Assembly (NCBI GenBank): GCA_006226775.1
Contig: SBGD01000060.1
Location: 124,001-188,000, forward strand
Source: Paracoccaceae bacterium
GTDB taxonomy: Bacteria > Pseudomonadota > Alphaproteobacteria > Rhodobacterales > Rhodobacteraceae
Reading direction: 5' to 3'
Length of the DNA: 64,000 bases
Positions 54,875 through 63,941 of this stretch are shown here, in pieces. The stretch's first letter is position 1. Every line of letters starts with the position of its first letter. Below the pieces are notes generated by a model that had not been told where the DNA came from, ran no database searches, and saw only the letters and a list, made by a program, of their open reading frames with translations. A program made the position numbers and the translations under genes.

Positions 54875-56983
54875 ATGCCTGCCGACAGCACGCGTTCTTT
54901 TGCCAAGGGGTTGCCCGGCCTCGTGATCAACCACACCGTGCTGCTTGCGATGGGGTTGCTGGGGATCGTGGCGATGATGATCTTCCCGATTCCGGCCGTG
55001 ATCCTTGATCTCGGCCTGTCGTTCAGCTTTGCACTGGCCATCCTCGTCTTCGTCATCGTCCTGTTCATAGATGAGCCGCTGGAGTTCTCCTCCTTTCCGA
55101 CGATCCTGCTGGCCGGGCTGATGCTGCGCCTCGCGCTCAATGTCTCCTCGACCAAGCTGATCATCGGCCAAGGCCATACCGGCACCCAGGCCGCCGGCGA
55201 CGTCATCGACGGTTTTGCCAATTTCATCATGGGCGGCAATTTCGTCATCGGGATCGTTACATTTTGTGTCATCCTTATCGTGAATTTCATCGTAATCACC
55301 AAGGGTGCCGCGCGCATGGCCGAGGTCGGCGCGCGTTTTGCGCTTGACGGGATGCCGGGCAAGCAGCTGGCCATCGACTCGGACGTGTCCGCGGGCGCCA
55401 TCGATCACGAAACCGCCAAGAAACGGCGTGAGCATGATCAACGCGAAACCACATTTCTCGGATCCCTCGACGGGGTGTCGAAATTCGTAAAAGGCGATGC
55501 AGTGGCCGGCCTGCTGATCACCGTCCTGAACCTTGTGGTCGGCACGGCGAACGGCGTTCTGGCGCATGGCATGGATTTCAGTTCCGCCATCCAGACCTAT
55601 GCCATCCTGACCGTCGGCGACGGGTTGGTCACCCAGATCCCCGCGGTCGTCGTCTCGATCGGCTCGGCCCTGCTGCTTGCCAAGGGCGGCAATACCGGCG
55701 CGGTGGACATTGCGGTGGTGCGCCAGCTGGGCAGCCACCCGGCCGCCCTCATGGCGGTGGCGGCGCTGCAACTGGCCTTCGCCGTCCTGCCCGGTCTGCC
55801 GTTCGTGCCTTTCGTTCTGGGCGCCTGCCTCTTCGCGGCGATGAGCCTGCATCGCTATCGAAAGCAAGCGGCGGAACGGGTGCAACCCGAGACCGACGCG
55901 GTGCCCGAGGCGCCGCGGAGCAAACCGATCGGCGACGTGCTGGCGCTGGACGACATTCACCTCGAGTTTGCCAGCGACCTCGTCGACATGGTGCTCGATC
56001 CTTCTTCCGGGCTCGACGCGCGGATTTCCAACATGCGGACGCATATCGCCTCGTCCTTCGGCCTGATCCTGCCCGAAATCCGCCTGACCGACGACGTTTC
56101 CCTGCCGCCCGGCACCTATATCATCCATATTCAGGGGGTCGAACAGGCCCGCGCCCAGGTGCATCCCGACCTGGTCCTGGCGCTGGTCCCGCAAGGGCCC
56201 AGCGACCTGCCCGACGGGCGCGACGTCGATGAGCCGGTCTATGGCGCGCCCGCGCGCTGGATCAAGCCCGAGGAACAGGAGGACCTCGCGCTGCAGGGGC
56301 TGACCATCGTGACCCCGAACGAGGTGCTGGCGACCCATCTGCTCGAGATCATCAAGACCAATTTCAGCCGGCTCTTCACCCACAAGGCGCTGCGCCGCTT
56401 GCTGGACGAGATGGTCAACCTCTCCGATCCCGCCCGCGCCGAAGCCAACCGCAAGCTGTTCGATGAACTGATCCCCGACCGGGTGCCGATGGACCTCCTG
56501 CACCAGGTTCTCAAGCATCTTCTGGATGAGCAGGTCTCGATCCGGAACCTGCCCGTGATCATGGAAGCCATTGGCGAAGCGCGGAAATTCACCACCCAGG
56601 CCGAAGCGATCTGCGAGCATGTGCGCCAGCACCTGGGCTTTCAGATCGTCGCCGGCCTGCGGCGCGAAGATGGCAGCGTGCCACTGATCCAACTGGCGCC
56701 GGAATGGGAAGAGACCTTTGGCACCTACCAGGTCGAATCGGACCAGAACACCGTCGACGTCGCCCTGCCGCCCGAGGTCTTTGCCAAGCTGACCCGGTCG
56801 ATGGCCGACGCCATCGAGAAAAGCAGCGAAAGCGGATTTGCCGCCTCGATCGTCACCTCGTCGCGCCGCCGCAGGTTCCTGCGCCGGATCGTGCGGGCCA
56901 AGGGCTTCCAGACGCCGGTCCTGTCCTTCGAGGAACTGGGCCTCGACGCCCGGCCAATGCTGGTCGGGACCGTGGCGGCATGA
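54875..56983 (+). CDS. flhA: Flagellar export gate protein FlhA
   Basis: 702 residues from ATG 54875, with GGAGTGGAG ahead. The N-terminal half has about eight membrane spans, including the conserved loop KGAARMAEVGARFALDGMPGKQLAIDSDVSAG (about 142-173). The cytoplasmic half includes LEIIKTNFSRLFTHKALRRLLDE, VPMDLLHQVLKHLLDEQVSIRNLPVIMEAIGE and VLSFEELGLDARPMLVGTV. FlhA forms the nonameric platform that receives export substrates. The stop overlaps the fliR start by 4 bases. Confidence 0.97.
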   Translation: MPADSTRSFAKGLPGLVINHTVLLAMGLLGIVAMMIFPIPAVILDLGLSFSFALAILVFVIVLFIDEPLEFSSFPTILLAGLMLRLALNVSSTKLIIGQGHTGTQAAGDVIDGFANFIMGGNFVIGIVTFCVILIVNFIVITKGAARMAEVGARFALDGMPGKQLAIDSDVSAGAIDHETAKKRREHDQRETTFLGSLDGVSKFVKGDAVAGLLITVLNLVVGTANGVLAHGMDFSSAIQTYAILTVGDGLVTQIPAVVVSIGSALLLAKGGNTGAVDIAVVRQLGSHPAALMAVAALQLAFAVLPGLPFVPFVLGACLFAAMSLHRYRKQAAERVQPETDAVPEAPRSKPIGDVLALDDIHLEFASDLVDMVLDPSSGLDARISNMRTHIASSFGLILPEIRLTDDVSLPPGTYIIHIQGVEQARAQVHPDLVLALVPQGPSDLPDGRDVDEPVYGAPARWIKPEEQEDLALQGLTIVTPNEVLATHLLEIIKTNFSRLFTHKALRRLLDEMVNLSDPARAEANRKLFDELIPDRVPMDLLHQVLKHLLDEQVSIRNLPVIMEAIGEARKFTTQAEAICEHVRQHLGFQIVAGLRREDGSVPLIQLAPEWEETFGTYQVESDQNTVDVALPPEVFAKLTRSMADAIEKSSESGFAASIVTSSRRRRFLRRIVRAKGFQTPVLSFEELGLDARPMLVGTVAA

Positions 56984-57741
56984 GCGACCAGGCGCTTTTC
57001 GAGGCGCTGGGCGGGCTGATGACCCTTGCCACGCTGGTGTTCTTTCGCATCGGTGCGGTGGTCTCCGTCATGCCCGGAATCGGCACCCAGAGCGTGCCCG
57101 TGCGCGTCAAGCTGGTCCTGGCCCTTGCGCTCAGCGCCTTTTTCGCCGTCCTTCTGCAGGATCCGGGCCGACCGGTGCCGGAGCTGTCCACTCTTTTGCT
57201 GATCACCGAGACGATCATCGGGCTGGCCATCGGGCTGGCCTTTCGCCTGATGATCCTCGCGCTGCACACCGCGGGCACGATTGCCGCGCAATCCACCTCG
57301 CTCAGCCAGATTTTCGGAAATGCCAGCGTCGAGCCGATGCCGGCGATCGGCCATGTGATGGTGGTCGGCGGTCTCGCGCTTTTGTTTCTGACCGGCGCCC
57401 ACCTGACCTTTCTGAAGACCCTGGCCGGGTTCTACGATCTCTGGCCGATCGGCGCCCGGCCCGAACCCGGCGATCTCGCGATGTGGATGGCGCAGCATGT
57501 AAGCAGCACCTTTGCGCTGGCCTTCCGGCTGGCGGTGCCCTTCGTCATCCTGTCGATGCTCTACAACGTGACCCTGGGCGTCATCAACAAGGCGATGCCG
57601 CAACTCATGGTCTCCTTCGTCGGCGCGCCGGTGATCACCCTCGGTGGCCTCGCCTTTCTGGCGCTGGCGGCGCCCTACATGCTGTCCCATTGGCGCGAGG
57701 CGGTCGAGATCTTCCTCACCAATCCGTTCGGGGCGCCCTGA
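56980..57741 (+). CDS. fliR: Flagellar export apparatus protein FliR
   Basis: 253 residues from ATG 56980 (ATGA overlap with flhA). It has six to seven hydrophobic segments, with VFFRIGAVVSVMPGIGTQSVPVRVKLVLALALSAFF (about 20-55), LALHTAGTIAAQSTSLSQIFGNASVEPMPAIG and VPFVILSMLYNVTLGVINKAMPQLMVSFVGAPVITLGGLAFL. It forms the FliPQR gate. Overlaps flhB by one base (TGATG). Confidence 0.95.
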   Translation: MSDQALFEALGGLMTLATLVFFRIGAVVSVMPGIGTQSVPVRVKLVLALALSAFFAVLLQDPGRPVPELSTLLLITETIIGLAIGLAFRLMILALHTAGTIAAQSTSLSQIFGNASVEPMPAIGHVMVVGGLALLFLTGAHLTFLKTLAGFYDLWPIGARPEPGDLAMWMAQHVSSTFALAFRLAVPFVILSMLYNVTLGVINKAMPQLMVSFVGAPVITLGGLAFLALAAPYMLSHWREAVEIFLTNPFGAP

Positions 57742-58826
57742 TGTCTTCCGAGACTGAATCCGGCGACAAGCCACATGATCCGACGCCGAAAAAGCTGGAA
57801 GACGCGCGCCGCAAGGGCGAGCTGGTCAAATCCGCCGAGGTCAACACGGCCGCGATGTATGTCGGCTTCCTGATCGTCGCGCTGGTCTTCGGCGGCTTTT
57901 CGCTGGGCGCTTTCGGCGAGGCGATGGCGCCGCTTCTGGCGCATTCCGACACCCTGGCCGAGGGCGTGTTCCGGGGCGACGGCACGGTATTCTCGGGCTG
58001 GCTGATCTCGGCCGTGCTGCTGGCGGCGATGCCGTGGATCGCGCTGCCTTTCGTGACCGTGCTGCTGTCGATCCTCGCCCAGCGCAGCATTGTCTTCGCC
58101 CCGGAAAAGCTGCGCCTCAAGCTGTCGCGGATTTCGCCGCTGGCAAATTTCAAGAACAAGTTCGGCTGGAACGGGATCTTCGAGTTTCTCAAGAGCACGG
58201 TGAAGCTGGTGATCTATGCCGTGATCCTCGCTGCCTATCTGCGCAGCAAGAACGAGGTGATCCTCGGCGCGATCCAACTGCCCGCCAGCGCCGCCGTCAT
58301 CCTGTGGCTGGAGTTGTCGGCCAACCTGCTGGGCATCGTGCTGGGGATCGCCATTTCCATCGCCCTGGTCGACTATCTCTGGCAATACCGCACCCATATG
58401 GCCAAGCACCGGATGTCGGACAAGGAAATCCGCGACGAGGTCAAGGATTCCGAGGGCGATCCGCATCTCAAAGCCGCCCGACGCGGCAAGGCGCAGGAGA
58501 TCGCTTTCAACCAGATGTTGAAGGAGGTGCCCAAGGCCGACGTGGTGATCGTGAACCCGACCCATTATGCCGTCGCGCTGAAATGGACGCGCGCGGCCGG
58601 GGGGGCGCCGGTCTGCGTGGCGAAAGGCGTCGATGAGGTGGCGCTGAAGATCAAGGAGATCGCGCGCGAAAACCGCGTGGCGATCTACAGCGATCCGCCC
58701 ACCGCCCGGGCGCTTCATGCCAATGTCGAGATCGATCGGCAGATCCAGCCGCACCATTACGAGGCGGTGGCGGTGGCGATCCGCTATGCCGATGCACTCA
58801 GCCGGAAAAAACGCGCATGGATGTGA
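57741..58826 (+). CDS. flhB: Flagellar export specificity switch protein FlhB
   Basis: 361 residues from ATG 57741. It starts SSETESGDKPHDPTPKKLEDARRKGELVKSAEVNTA (typical FlhB N-tail). Four membrane spans follow to about residue 215, then the linker KMSDKEIRDEVKDSEGDPHLKAARRGKAQE. The autocleavage site NPTH is at residues 272-275 (VVIVNPTHYAVALKW). It controls the change from hook to filament export. The stop overlaps the fliJ-like start by 10 bases. Confidence 0.97.
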   Translation: MSSETESGDKPHDPTPKKLEDARRKGELVKSAEVNTAAMYVGFLIVALVFGGFSLGAFGEAMAPLLAHSDTLAEGVFRGDGTVFSGWLISAVLLAAMPWIALPFVTVLLSILAQRSIVFAPEKLRLKLSRISPLANFKNKFGWNGIFEFLKSTVKLVIYAVILAAYLRSKNEVILGAIQLPASAAVILWLELSANLLGIVLGIAISIALVDYLWQYRTHMAKHRMSDKEIRDEVKDSEGDPHLKAARRGKAQEIAFNQMLKEVPKADVVIVNPTHYAVALKWTRAAGGAPVCVAKGVDEVALKIKEIARENRVAIYSDPPTARALHANVEIDRQIQPHHYEAVAVAIRYADALSRKKRAWM

Positions 58827-59260
58827 CGCAACTGGCAGATCTGCGCCGCATCGCCAAGGCCCAGTTCGACCGCGATGCGCAGGAGCTGAGCGCGGCACTG
58901 GCCCGGGAGTCCGAACTTCTGGCCGAACTCGATGCGCTGTCGCAATCCGAGGCGCGGCGGGCGGCGGCCTTGCAGGGCGATCTGGAGGTCGCCTTTGCCC
59001 AGACCGGCGAGGCGCTCTGGCAGGATTGGGCGAACATGCGGCGCAAGGATCTCTTGGCGCGCCTTGCCCATCAACGCGCCATCACCGCCGAGATCAAGGC
59101 CCGCGCCACCACCTCCTTCGGGCGCAGCGCCGCGCTGGCGGACCTGGAGGAGACCGCCAGGCGGGAGCTTGCCGAGGAGGCGGGGCGCAAGGAGGCGCAA
59201 TCCCTGGTTGATCTGGAACTGGGACGGCGATGGATGCAATCGCCGGGACGCGGGGATTGA
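58817..59260 (+). CDS. FliJ-like coiled-coil protein
   Basis: The 147-residue protein is almost entirely helical, with heptad-like spacing (LADLRRIAKAQFDRDAQELSAALARESELLAELDALSQSEARRAAAL, then RRKDLLARLAHQRAITAEIKARATTSFGRSAALADLEETARREL). Position after flhB and the size fit a FliJ-type export chaperone or escort, but FliJ proteins are poorly conserved and no single motif proves it. It overlaps flhB by 10 bases. Last gene of the plus-strand unit. It converges on the fliL paralog, 46 bases between stops. Confidence 0.6.
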   Translation: MDVTQLADLRRIAKAQFDRDAQELSAALARESELLAELDALSQSEARRAAALQGDLEVAFAQTGEALWQDWANMRRKDLLARLAHQRAITAEIKARATTSFGRSAALADLEETARRELAEEAGRKEAQSLVDLELGRRWMQSPGRGD

Positions 59261-59306
59261 TCGGCGGCGGCGTCACCCCGCTGTCGCGAAGCGGAGCGTC
59301 GCGGCC

Positions 59307-59795
59307 TCAGACATCCTGACGGGCGATATCGGTGATCAGCACATCCCGGATCAGGTCGCCGAAATGGCTCTGGGCGGTTTCGCGCAAGGCCCGGCGCAGC
59401 ACATCGAGATTGCGCGACGAGGTGAAGGCGCCGGTGAAGCCGCCGAGGTTGGCATGATCGAAGAACACCTGCAGAAAGGCGTCGCGCAGCTTCGGCTCGC
59501 GCGAATAGACCTCTTCCGAGCGGCCCAGCGGGATCTCGACGCTGAGCGCGATCACCATCATCGACGAGACCCGCGCCTCGTTGACCACCGGTACGATGAA
59601 CTGGTTGTTCAACTTCAGGTATTCCACGTCGGTCGGCGCCGCGGTCTCGTCCTTTGCGGCTTTCTCGGGCGCGGGCAGGTCGCCGCAGGGGTTCTCGAGC
59701 GCGACCGGTTCGGCCTCGGGCTTCAGCATCAGCCCGGCGCCGACGCCGGCGCCGATGCCGATGAGTGCAAGCAGGATCGGCAGGATCTTTCCCAT
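59307..59795 (-). CDS. FliL-family protein (copy 2)
   Basis: 162 residues from ATG 59795. A longer frame to 59861 overlaps flgH and looks like shadow. N-terminal membrane span (about 4-22, ILPILLALIGIGAGVGAGLML). The periplasmic domain has VEYLKLNNQFIVPVVNEARVSSMMVIALSVEI and EPKLRDAFLQVFFDHANLGGF, resembling FliL. An NPCGDLPAPEK segment follows the span. It ends the unit flgB-flgC-fliE-fliQ-flgF-flgG-flgA-flgH-fliL2. Its role beside copy 1 is unknown. Confidence 0.82.
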   Translation of the reverse strand: MGKILPILLALIGIGAGVGAGLMLKPEAEPVALENPCGDLPAPEKAAKDETAAPTDVEYLKLNNQFIVPVVNEARVSSMMVIALSVEIPLGRSEEVYSREPKLRDAFLQVFFDHANLGGFTGAFTSSRNLDVLRRALRETAQSHFGDLIRDVLITDIARQDV

Positions 59796-59805
59796 GCGGC
59801 TTCCT

Positions 59806-60543
59806 TCAGAACGGCAGAACGACGTCGAGCACTTGCTGCCCGATCCGCGGTTGCTGGACATCGGTGATCTGGCCGCGGCCCCCGTAGGAGATGCGCGCCG
59901 AGGCGATCTTGTCGTAGGTGATCTCGTTCAGGCGGGAAATATCCTCGGGCCGGACATAGCCGGTGACGATCAGCTCGCGCAGCTCGAAATTCACCCGCAC
60001 CTCCTGCAGCCCCTGGATTTTCAGCGTGCCGTTGGGCAGCACCTCGACCACCGTCGCCGCCACCTTGAGCTCGAGCTTTTCCTTGCGCCGGACCGAACCG
60101 TCGCCGCCGGAGCTGGACGAGGAACTCAGGTCGACGGCATTGGCGGACGAGGCGCCCAGCGGCAGTTTCGGATCGATCCGCTGCGGCAGGCCGAGCAATT
60201 GCGGCACCTGCAGCGATTCACCGCCCGAGCGCGAGCGGGAGGTGGAATTCGAGATCTCGGCGCTTTCGTCGATCTCGATCACCACGGTCAGGATGTCGCC
60301 GCGTTTCGAGGCCCGGCGGTCGCCCAGCAGCGAATGCTGTCCGCTTTCCCACAGCGAGGACTGCGGAAAGCGCCGCCCCTGCTCGACCTCGAGCGGCAGG
60401 CCGTCCGGGCTGAGCATGGCGAAATGCTCCGGCGTGTCGTCGGTTTCGCTGAAAGTGGGCGCGCGCCCGACGTGGTCGAGGCGGGCACAGCCGGGCAGGG
60501 CCAGGGAAAACGCCACAAGGGCAAAGGACATGCGGATCAACAT
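59806..60543 (-). CDS. flgH: Flagellar L-ring protein FlgH
   Basis: The 245-residue lipoprotein has its lipobox in ALPGC with Cys19. GSLWESGQ-like SSLWESGQHSLLGDRRASKRGDILTVVIEIDESAEISNSTSRSRSG (about 62-106) and the C-terminal VNFELRELIVTGYVRPEDISRLNEITYDKIASARISYGGRGQITDVQQPRIGQQVLDVVLPF are family signatures. It forms the outer-membrane ring. It is 10 bases after flgA. Confidence 0.96.
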   Translation of the reverse strand: MLIRMSFALVAFSLALPGCARLDHVGRAPTFSETDDTPEHFAMLSPDGLPLEVEQGRRFPQSSLWESGQHSLLGDRRASKRGDILTVVIEIDESAEISNSTSRSRSGGESLQVPQLLGLPQRIDPKLPLGASSANAVDLSSSSSSGGDGSVRRKEKLELKVAATVVEVLPNGTLKIQGLQEVRVNFELRELIVTGYVRPEDISRLNEITYDKIASARISYGGRGQITDVQQPRIGQQVLDVVLPF

Positions 60544-60553
60544 TCAGGGGGCC

Positions 60554-60973
60554 TCATTGACTGACCTCGATTGTGCCGTCCGGCCGGACAATGCCGAACA
60601 GCGTGGAGCGCGACGACAGGTTCATCACCCGAACCCGGTCGCCGTCGCCGCCGCGGCCCAGCGAGCGGCCGTCGACAAGGATGCTGAGCCCGCCCACCGC
60701 ATAGCGCAGCACGACAAGCTGGTTGCGCGTCACCAGCGCGGGCGGGCCGATATGGTCGGGCCGGATCGGCCGCCCGGCATAAAGCGTGACCCGGGTTTCC
60801 AGGCCGATGATCTCCTGCGGATCGGAAATCGCCCCCGGCGTCTCGACCGGGCGCAGCACCAGATCATGCGGCGCGATGATCGTATGGGCGCGCAGGGTCT
60901 GGGACGGCACAACCGTCTCGGCCGGGGCCGGGCCGGCCAGCACGAGGCATATGGCGCAGGCGGCGAGTTTCAT
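60554..60973 (-). CDS. flgA: Flagellar P-ring chaperone FlgA
   Basis: The 139-residue protein has a signal peptide (MKLAACAICLVLAGPAPA) and a SAF-type domain with RAHTIIAPHDLVLRP, IIGLETRVTLYAGRPIRPDHIG and VVLRYAVGGLSILVDGRSLGRGGDGDRVRVMN. It is shorter than the E. coli protein, as usual in alphaproteobacteria, because it lacks the N-terminal extra domain. It assists FlgI assembly in the periplasm. ATG overlaps the flgG stop by one base. Confidence 0.92.
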   Translation of the reverse strand: MKLAACAICLVLAGPAPAETVVPSQTLRAHTIIAPHDLVLRPVETPGAISDPQEIIGLETRVTLYAGRPIRPDHIGPPALVTRNQLVVLRYAVGGLSILVDGRSLGRGGDGDRVRVMNLSSRSTLFGIVRPDGTIEVSQ

Positions 60974-61758
60974 TACCTGATCTGGGTCGTCGCGCCGAGC
61001 ATCTGATCGGCGGCGGAAATGACCTTGGCGTTCAACTCGTAGCCGCGCTGGGCCTCGATCAATTCGGTCACCTCGCGCACCGCGTCGACCGAACTGTCCT
61101 CGAGATAGCCCTGCCGCAACAGGCCCAAGCCATCCTGACCTGGGGTGGTGACGATCGCCGGACCCGAGGCCTCGGTTTCCACAAACAGGTTGGAGCCCAT
61201 CGCCTCCAGCCCCTTGGCATTGGTGAACCCGGCCAGGCTGAACTGGCCCAGAAGCTGCGCCTCGGCGGTTTCGGCGAAATAGGCATAGACCTCGCCATCG
61301 CCGTTGATCGAGATGCTGCGCGCATCCGAGGGGATCACGATCTCGGGCGCCACGGCAAAGCCGTCGGAGGTGACGATCATCCCCTCGGCATTGCGCTTGA
61401 GCGAGCCGTCGCGCGTATAGGCGGCCTGGCCCGAGGGCAGGGTGACCTCGAGATAGCCCTTGCCGTCGATCGCCACGTCGAGATCGCTGGCGGTCGCGCT
61501 CAGCGCACCCTGTTGCAGATGTACCGAGACCGCCGCCGGGCGCACGCCGAGACCAAGCTGAACCCCGGTCGGCAGGACGGTTCCGTCCGAGGCGCTGATC
61601 GTGCCGGCGCGGGCATATTGCTGGTAATGCAGGTCGGCGAATTCCGCCCGCCGGGCGTTGTAGCCGGTGGTCGACATGTTGGCGAGGTTGTTGGAGATGG
61701 TCTCCACCCGCATCTGCTGGGCGGCCATCCCGGTGGCGGCGATTTTCAGGGCGCGCAT
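60973..61758 (-). CDS. flgG: Flagellar distal rod protein FlgG
   Basis: The 261-residue protein has the standard length. The start MRALKIAATGMAAQQMRVETISNNLANMSTTGYNARRAEFADLHYQQ and the end LRQGYLEDSSVDAVREVTELIEAQRGYELNAKVISAADQMLGATTQIR are typical. It builds the distal rod. It lies 11 bases after flgF. Confidence 0.97.
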   Translation of the reverse strand: MRALKIAATGMAAQQMRVETISNNLANMSTTGYNARRAEFADLHYQQYARAGTISASDGTVLPTGVQLGLGVRPAAVSVHLQQGALSATASDLDVAIDGKGYLEVTLPSGQAAYTRDGSLKRNAEGMIVTSDGFAVAPEIVIPSDARSISINGDGEVYAYFAETAEAQLLGQFSLAGFTNAKGLEAMGSNLFVETEASGPAIVTTPGQDGLGLLRQGYLEDSSVDAVREVTELIEAQRGYELNAKVISAADQMLGATTQIR

Positions 61759-61769
61759 GTTGGCATTCC

Positions 61770-62483
61770 TTATTTCATCAATGTCTGCAACGCGGTCCGC
61801 ACGCGTTCGTTCTCGGTTTCGAGAAAGCTCTGACCCATTTCATAGGCGCGCTGCACCTCGATCATGCGGGCGATCTGGCGGATCGGATCGACGTTGGCGC
61901 CTTCGAGAAAACCTTGCACCACGCGCGGCGCCTCGACCGGGTCGAACCCGGCGTCGGCGCGAAACATCACCCCGTCCTCGCGGATCAGGTCTTCGCCTTC
62001 CAGCGACACAACAACGCCCAGTTGTGCCAGGGGGCGGCCATTCGCACTCAGCGTGCCGTCGCCGGCCACGCTCAGATCGGCGACATCGGGCGGTATGAAG
62101 ATCGGCGCGCCGCCGGCATCGAGCACAGGAAAGCCGTCCTTGGTGACCAGGTCGCCCTGGCCATTGGGCGAGAAATTCCCGGCGCGGGTCAGCCGTTCGC
62201 CGACAGGGGTCTGGACCAGGAAATAGCCCTCGCCCTCGATGGCGAAATCGAACCTGCCGCCGGTCGCCGTCAGCGCGCCCTGGATCGGCGAGGTGGTCGA
62301 GATATTGGCCGTGGCCATCGAGATCGACGGCCCGTTCTCGATCCGGGTCACATGTTCCGAGAACACGATGTCTTCGCTTCGAAATCCCGTGGTGGCGGCA
62401 TTGGCGATGTTGTTGGCGACGATCTGCATCTCGCGCATCAGCCCGCGTTGACGGGTCAGCGTGGTGTAGCCGGCGTTTTCCAT
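61770..62483 (-). CDS. flgF: Flagellar proximal rod protein FlgF
   Basis: The 237-residue protein begins MENAGYTTLTRQRGLMREMQIVANNIANAATTGFRSEDIVFSEHV and ends VQGFLEGANVDPIRQIARMIEVQRAYEMGQSFLETENERVRTAL, the FlgF pattern. It forms part of the proximal rod between FlgC and FlgG. One base separates it from the fliQ stop. Confidence 0.95.
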   Translation of the reverse strand: MENAGYTTLTRQRGLMREMQIVANNIANAATTGFRSEDIVFSEHVTRIENGPSISMATANISTTSPIQGALTATGGRFDFAIEGEGYFLVQTPVGERLTRAGNFSPNGQGDLVTKDGFPVLDAGGAPIFIPPDVADLSVAGDGTLSANGRPLAQLGVVVSLEGEDLIREDGVMFRADAGFDPVEAPRVVQGFLEGANVDPIRQIARMIEVQRAYEMGQSFLETENERVRTALQTLMK

Positions 62484-62484
62484 C

Positions 62485-62751
62485 TCAACTCCCCGCGATC
62501 AGCGGAATGATCCAGCCGTGGAAGAACGACACCAGCCGTTCGGTCATGAAGCTCATCGACAGCCAGAAGACGGCGACGATGGCGCCCAGTTTCGGCACGA
62601 AGGTCAGCGTCATTTCCTGGATCGAGGTCAGCGCCTGGAACAGCCCGACGGTCACTCCGGCCACCAGCGCCGCGCCGAGGATCGGCAGCGACATGATCAC
62701 CGAGACCCAGAGCCCGTGGCGCATGGTGTCGTAGAACATCGCTTCGCTCAT
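62485..62751 (-). CDS. fliQ: Flagellar export apparatus protein FliQ
   Basis: The 88-residue protein has two membrane hairpins: LWVSVIMSLPILGAALVAGVTVGLFQALTSIQEMTLTFVPKLGAIVAVFW is characteristic. Four copies surround the FliPR gate. Its ATG overlaps the fliE stop by one base. Its position among rod genes, apart from fliP and fliR, is usual for Rhodobacterales. Confidence 0.95.
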   Translation of the reverse strand: MSEAMFYDTMRHGLWVSVIMSLPILGAALVAGVTVGLFQALTSIQEMTLTFVPKLGAIVAVFWLSMSFMTERLVSFFHGWIIPLIAGS

Positions 62752-63041
62752 CAGACCGGCATCCTCAGGATTTCCTGGTAGGCCTCCACCACCTTGTCGC
62801 GCACGGTCACCACGGTTTCGACCGCAAGCTCCGATTGCGCCAGCGCCTGGACCAGCGCATGCGGATCGGCATCGCCGACCATCGCCGATTTGGCGGTTTC
62901 CTCGGCCTCTTGCAGGGTGGTGGCGAAATCGCGGGCCTTGTCGCCGATCGCCTCGCCGATCGACATTTGCGATTCGTCGGGGATCGTGGCCGGGCGGGAG
63001 GCCGCGTATTTCTGGGCGGCGGATATGGTACGGACATCCAT
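62751..63041 (-). CDS. fliE: Flagellar hook-basal body protein FliE
   Basis: The 96-residue protein has the FliE end QALAQSELAVETVVTVRDKVVEAYQEILRMPV (about 65-96) and a helical middle FATTLQEAEETAKSAMVGDADPHALV. FliE joins the MS ring to the rod. It follows flgC by 18 bases. Confidence 0.94.
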   Translation of the reverse strand: MDVRTISAAQKYAASRPATIPDESQMSIGEAIGDKARDFATTLQEAEETAKSAMVGDADPHALVQALAQSELAVETVVTVRDKVVEAYQEILRMPV

Positions 63042-63059
63042 TCTGGGTCTCCTTCAGGG

Positions 63060-63452
63060 TTAACGGCGCAATAGGTCCATGAGGTTGCCCGACATCTGGC
63101 GGGCCTGGTCGAACATCTTGAGGTTCGCCTCGTAGCTGCGCTGCGCTTCACGTGCGTCGGCGATCTCGATCACCAGGTTCACGTTGGATCCTGCGTAATG
63201 GCCGGTTTCATCGGCCAGCGGATGCGAAGGATCGTAAAGTCGGGCCAGATCATTCTGATCCAGCCGCACGCGACCGGTGGTCACCCCGCCCTCGGTGCCA
63301 CCATTCTGGCGGACCGTTTCAAACGGCACGGTTTTGCGCCGGTATCCGGGCGTATCGGCATTGGCGATATTTTCCGACACATGCCGCAGTCGCGTTGCCT
63401 GGGCCTTGAGCCCGCTGGCGGAAATCGAAAAGGAAGAGGAAAAATCGGTCAT
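63060..63452 (-). CDS. flgC: Flagellar proximal rod protein FlgC
   Basis: 130 residues from ATG 63452. An upstream frame to 63533 overlaps flgB and is not used. FSISASGLKAQATRLRHVSENIANADTPGYRRK (about 8-40) and VNLVIEIADAREAQRSYEANLKMFDQARQMSGNLMDLL at the end define FlgC. It is 13 bases after flgB. Confidence 0.96.
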   Translation of the reverse strand: MTDFSSSFSISASGLKAQATRLRHVSENIANADTPGYRRKTVPFETVRQNGGTEGGVTTGRVRLDQNDLARLYDPSHPLADETGHYAGSNVNLVIEIADAREAQRSYEANLKMFDQARQMSGNLMDLLRR

Positions 63453-63465
63453 CTCGGGGCCCTCT

Positions 63466-63855
63466 CTACTGGCGTCCAATGCTCGAGCGCAGGATGTTGA
63501 GCGAGGCGCGATAGATCGCCAGCGCCCGGTCATGCTGGCGCCGGATCTCCACCGCGCGCAGCATCTCGGTCTCGAGCGAGACGGTATTGCCGTTGGGATC
63601 GCCGACCGCGCCCTCGTCGGCCACCGGATCGGGCATCTGCCCGGCCTGCGCCCCGTTCAGGTGCGGGGCGCGGGTGGCACGCAGGTGGAATCCCGCGGCG
63701 TCCTGGTTGATCATCTCGGGAAAGGACATCAGGTCCCGGGCCTTGTAGCCGGGGGTATCGGCATGGGCCATGTTGCGCGCGGCAACCGCCTGACGGGCGC
63801 CGGCATGGCGGGCCATGGCCTGCGACAGGCGCAGGACTTCCAGATTGTCGAACAT
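63466..63855 (-). CDS. flgB: Flagellar proximal rod protein FlgB
   Basis: 129 residues from ATG 63855 (MFDNLEVLRLSQAMARHAGARQAVAARNMAHADTPGYKARDL). The end LETEMLRAVEIRRQHDRALAIYRASLNILRSSIGR is the FlgB type. It starts the minus-strand unit of nine genes and is divergent from fliI, with 86 bases between starts. A TTAAC half-site lies in that gap (near 63891) but not a full CtrA box. Confidence 0.94.
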   Translation of the reverse strand: MFDNLEVLRLSQAMARHAGARQAVAARNMAHADTPGYKARDLMSFPEMINQDAAGFHLRATRAPHLNGAQAGQMPDPVADEGAVGDPNGNTVSLETEMLRAVEIRRQHDRALAIYRASLNILRSSIGRQ

Positions 63856-63941
63856 CGGGGCTTCTCCCTCGATTGGCTTCAACCAAGGCTTAACCCTGAT
63901 TCCTTTAGAAATGGTTTTCAGCAGATGAAGGAACCGCACGG

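Noticed and set aside
63885-63910. CtrA box in the flgB-fliI gap
   Set aside because: Only the TTAAC half-site is present. The second half at N7 spacing is TTCC.
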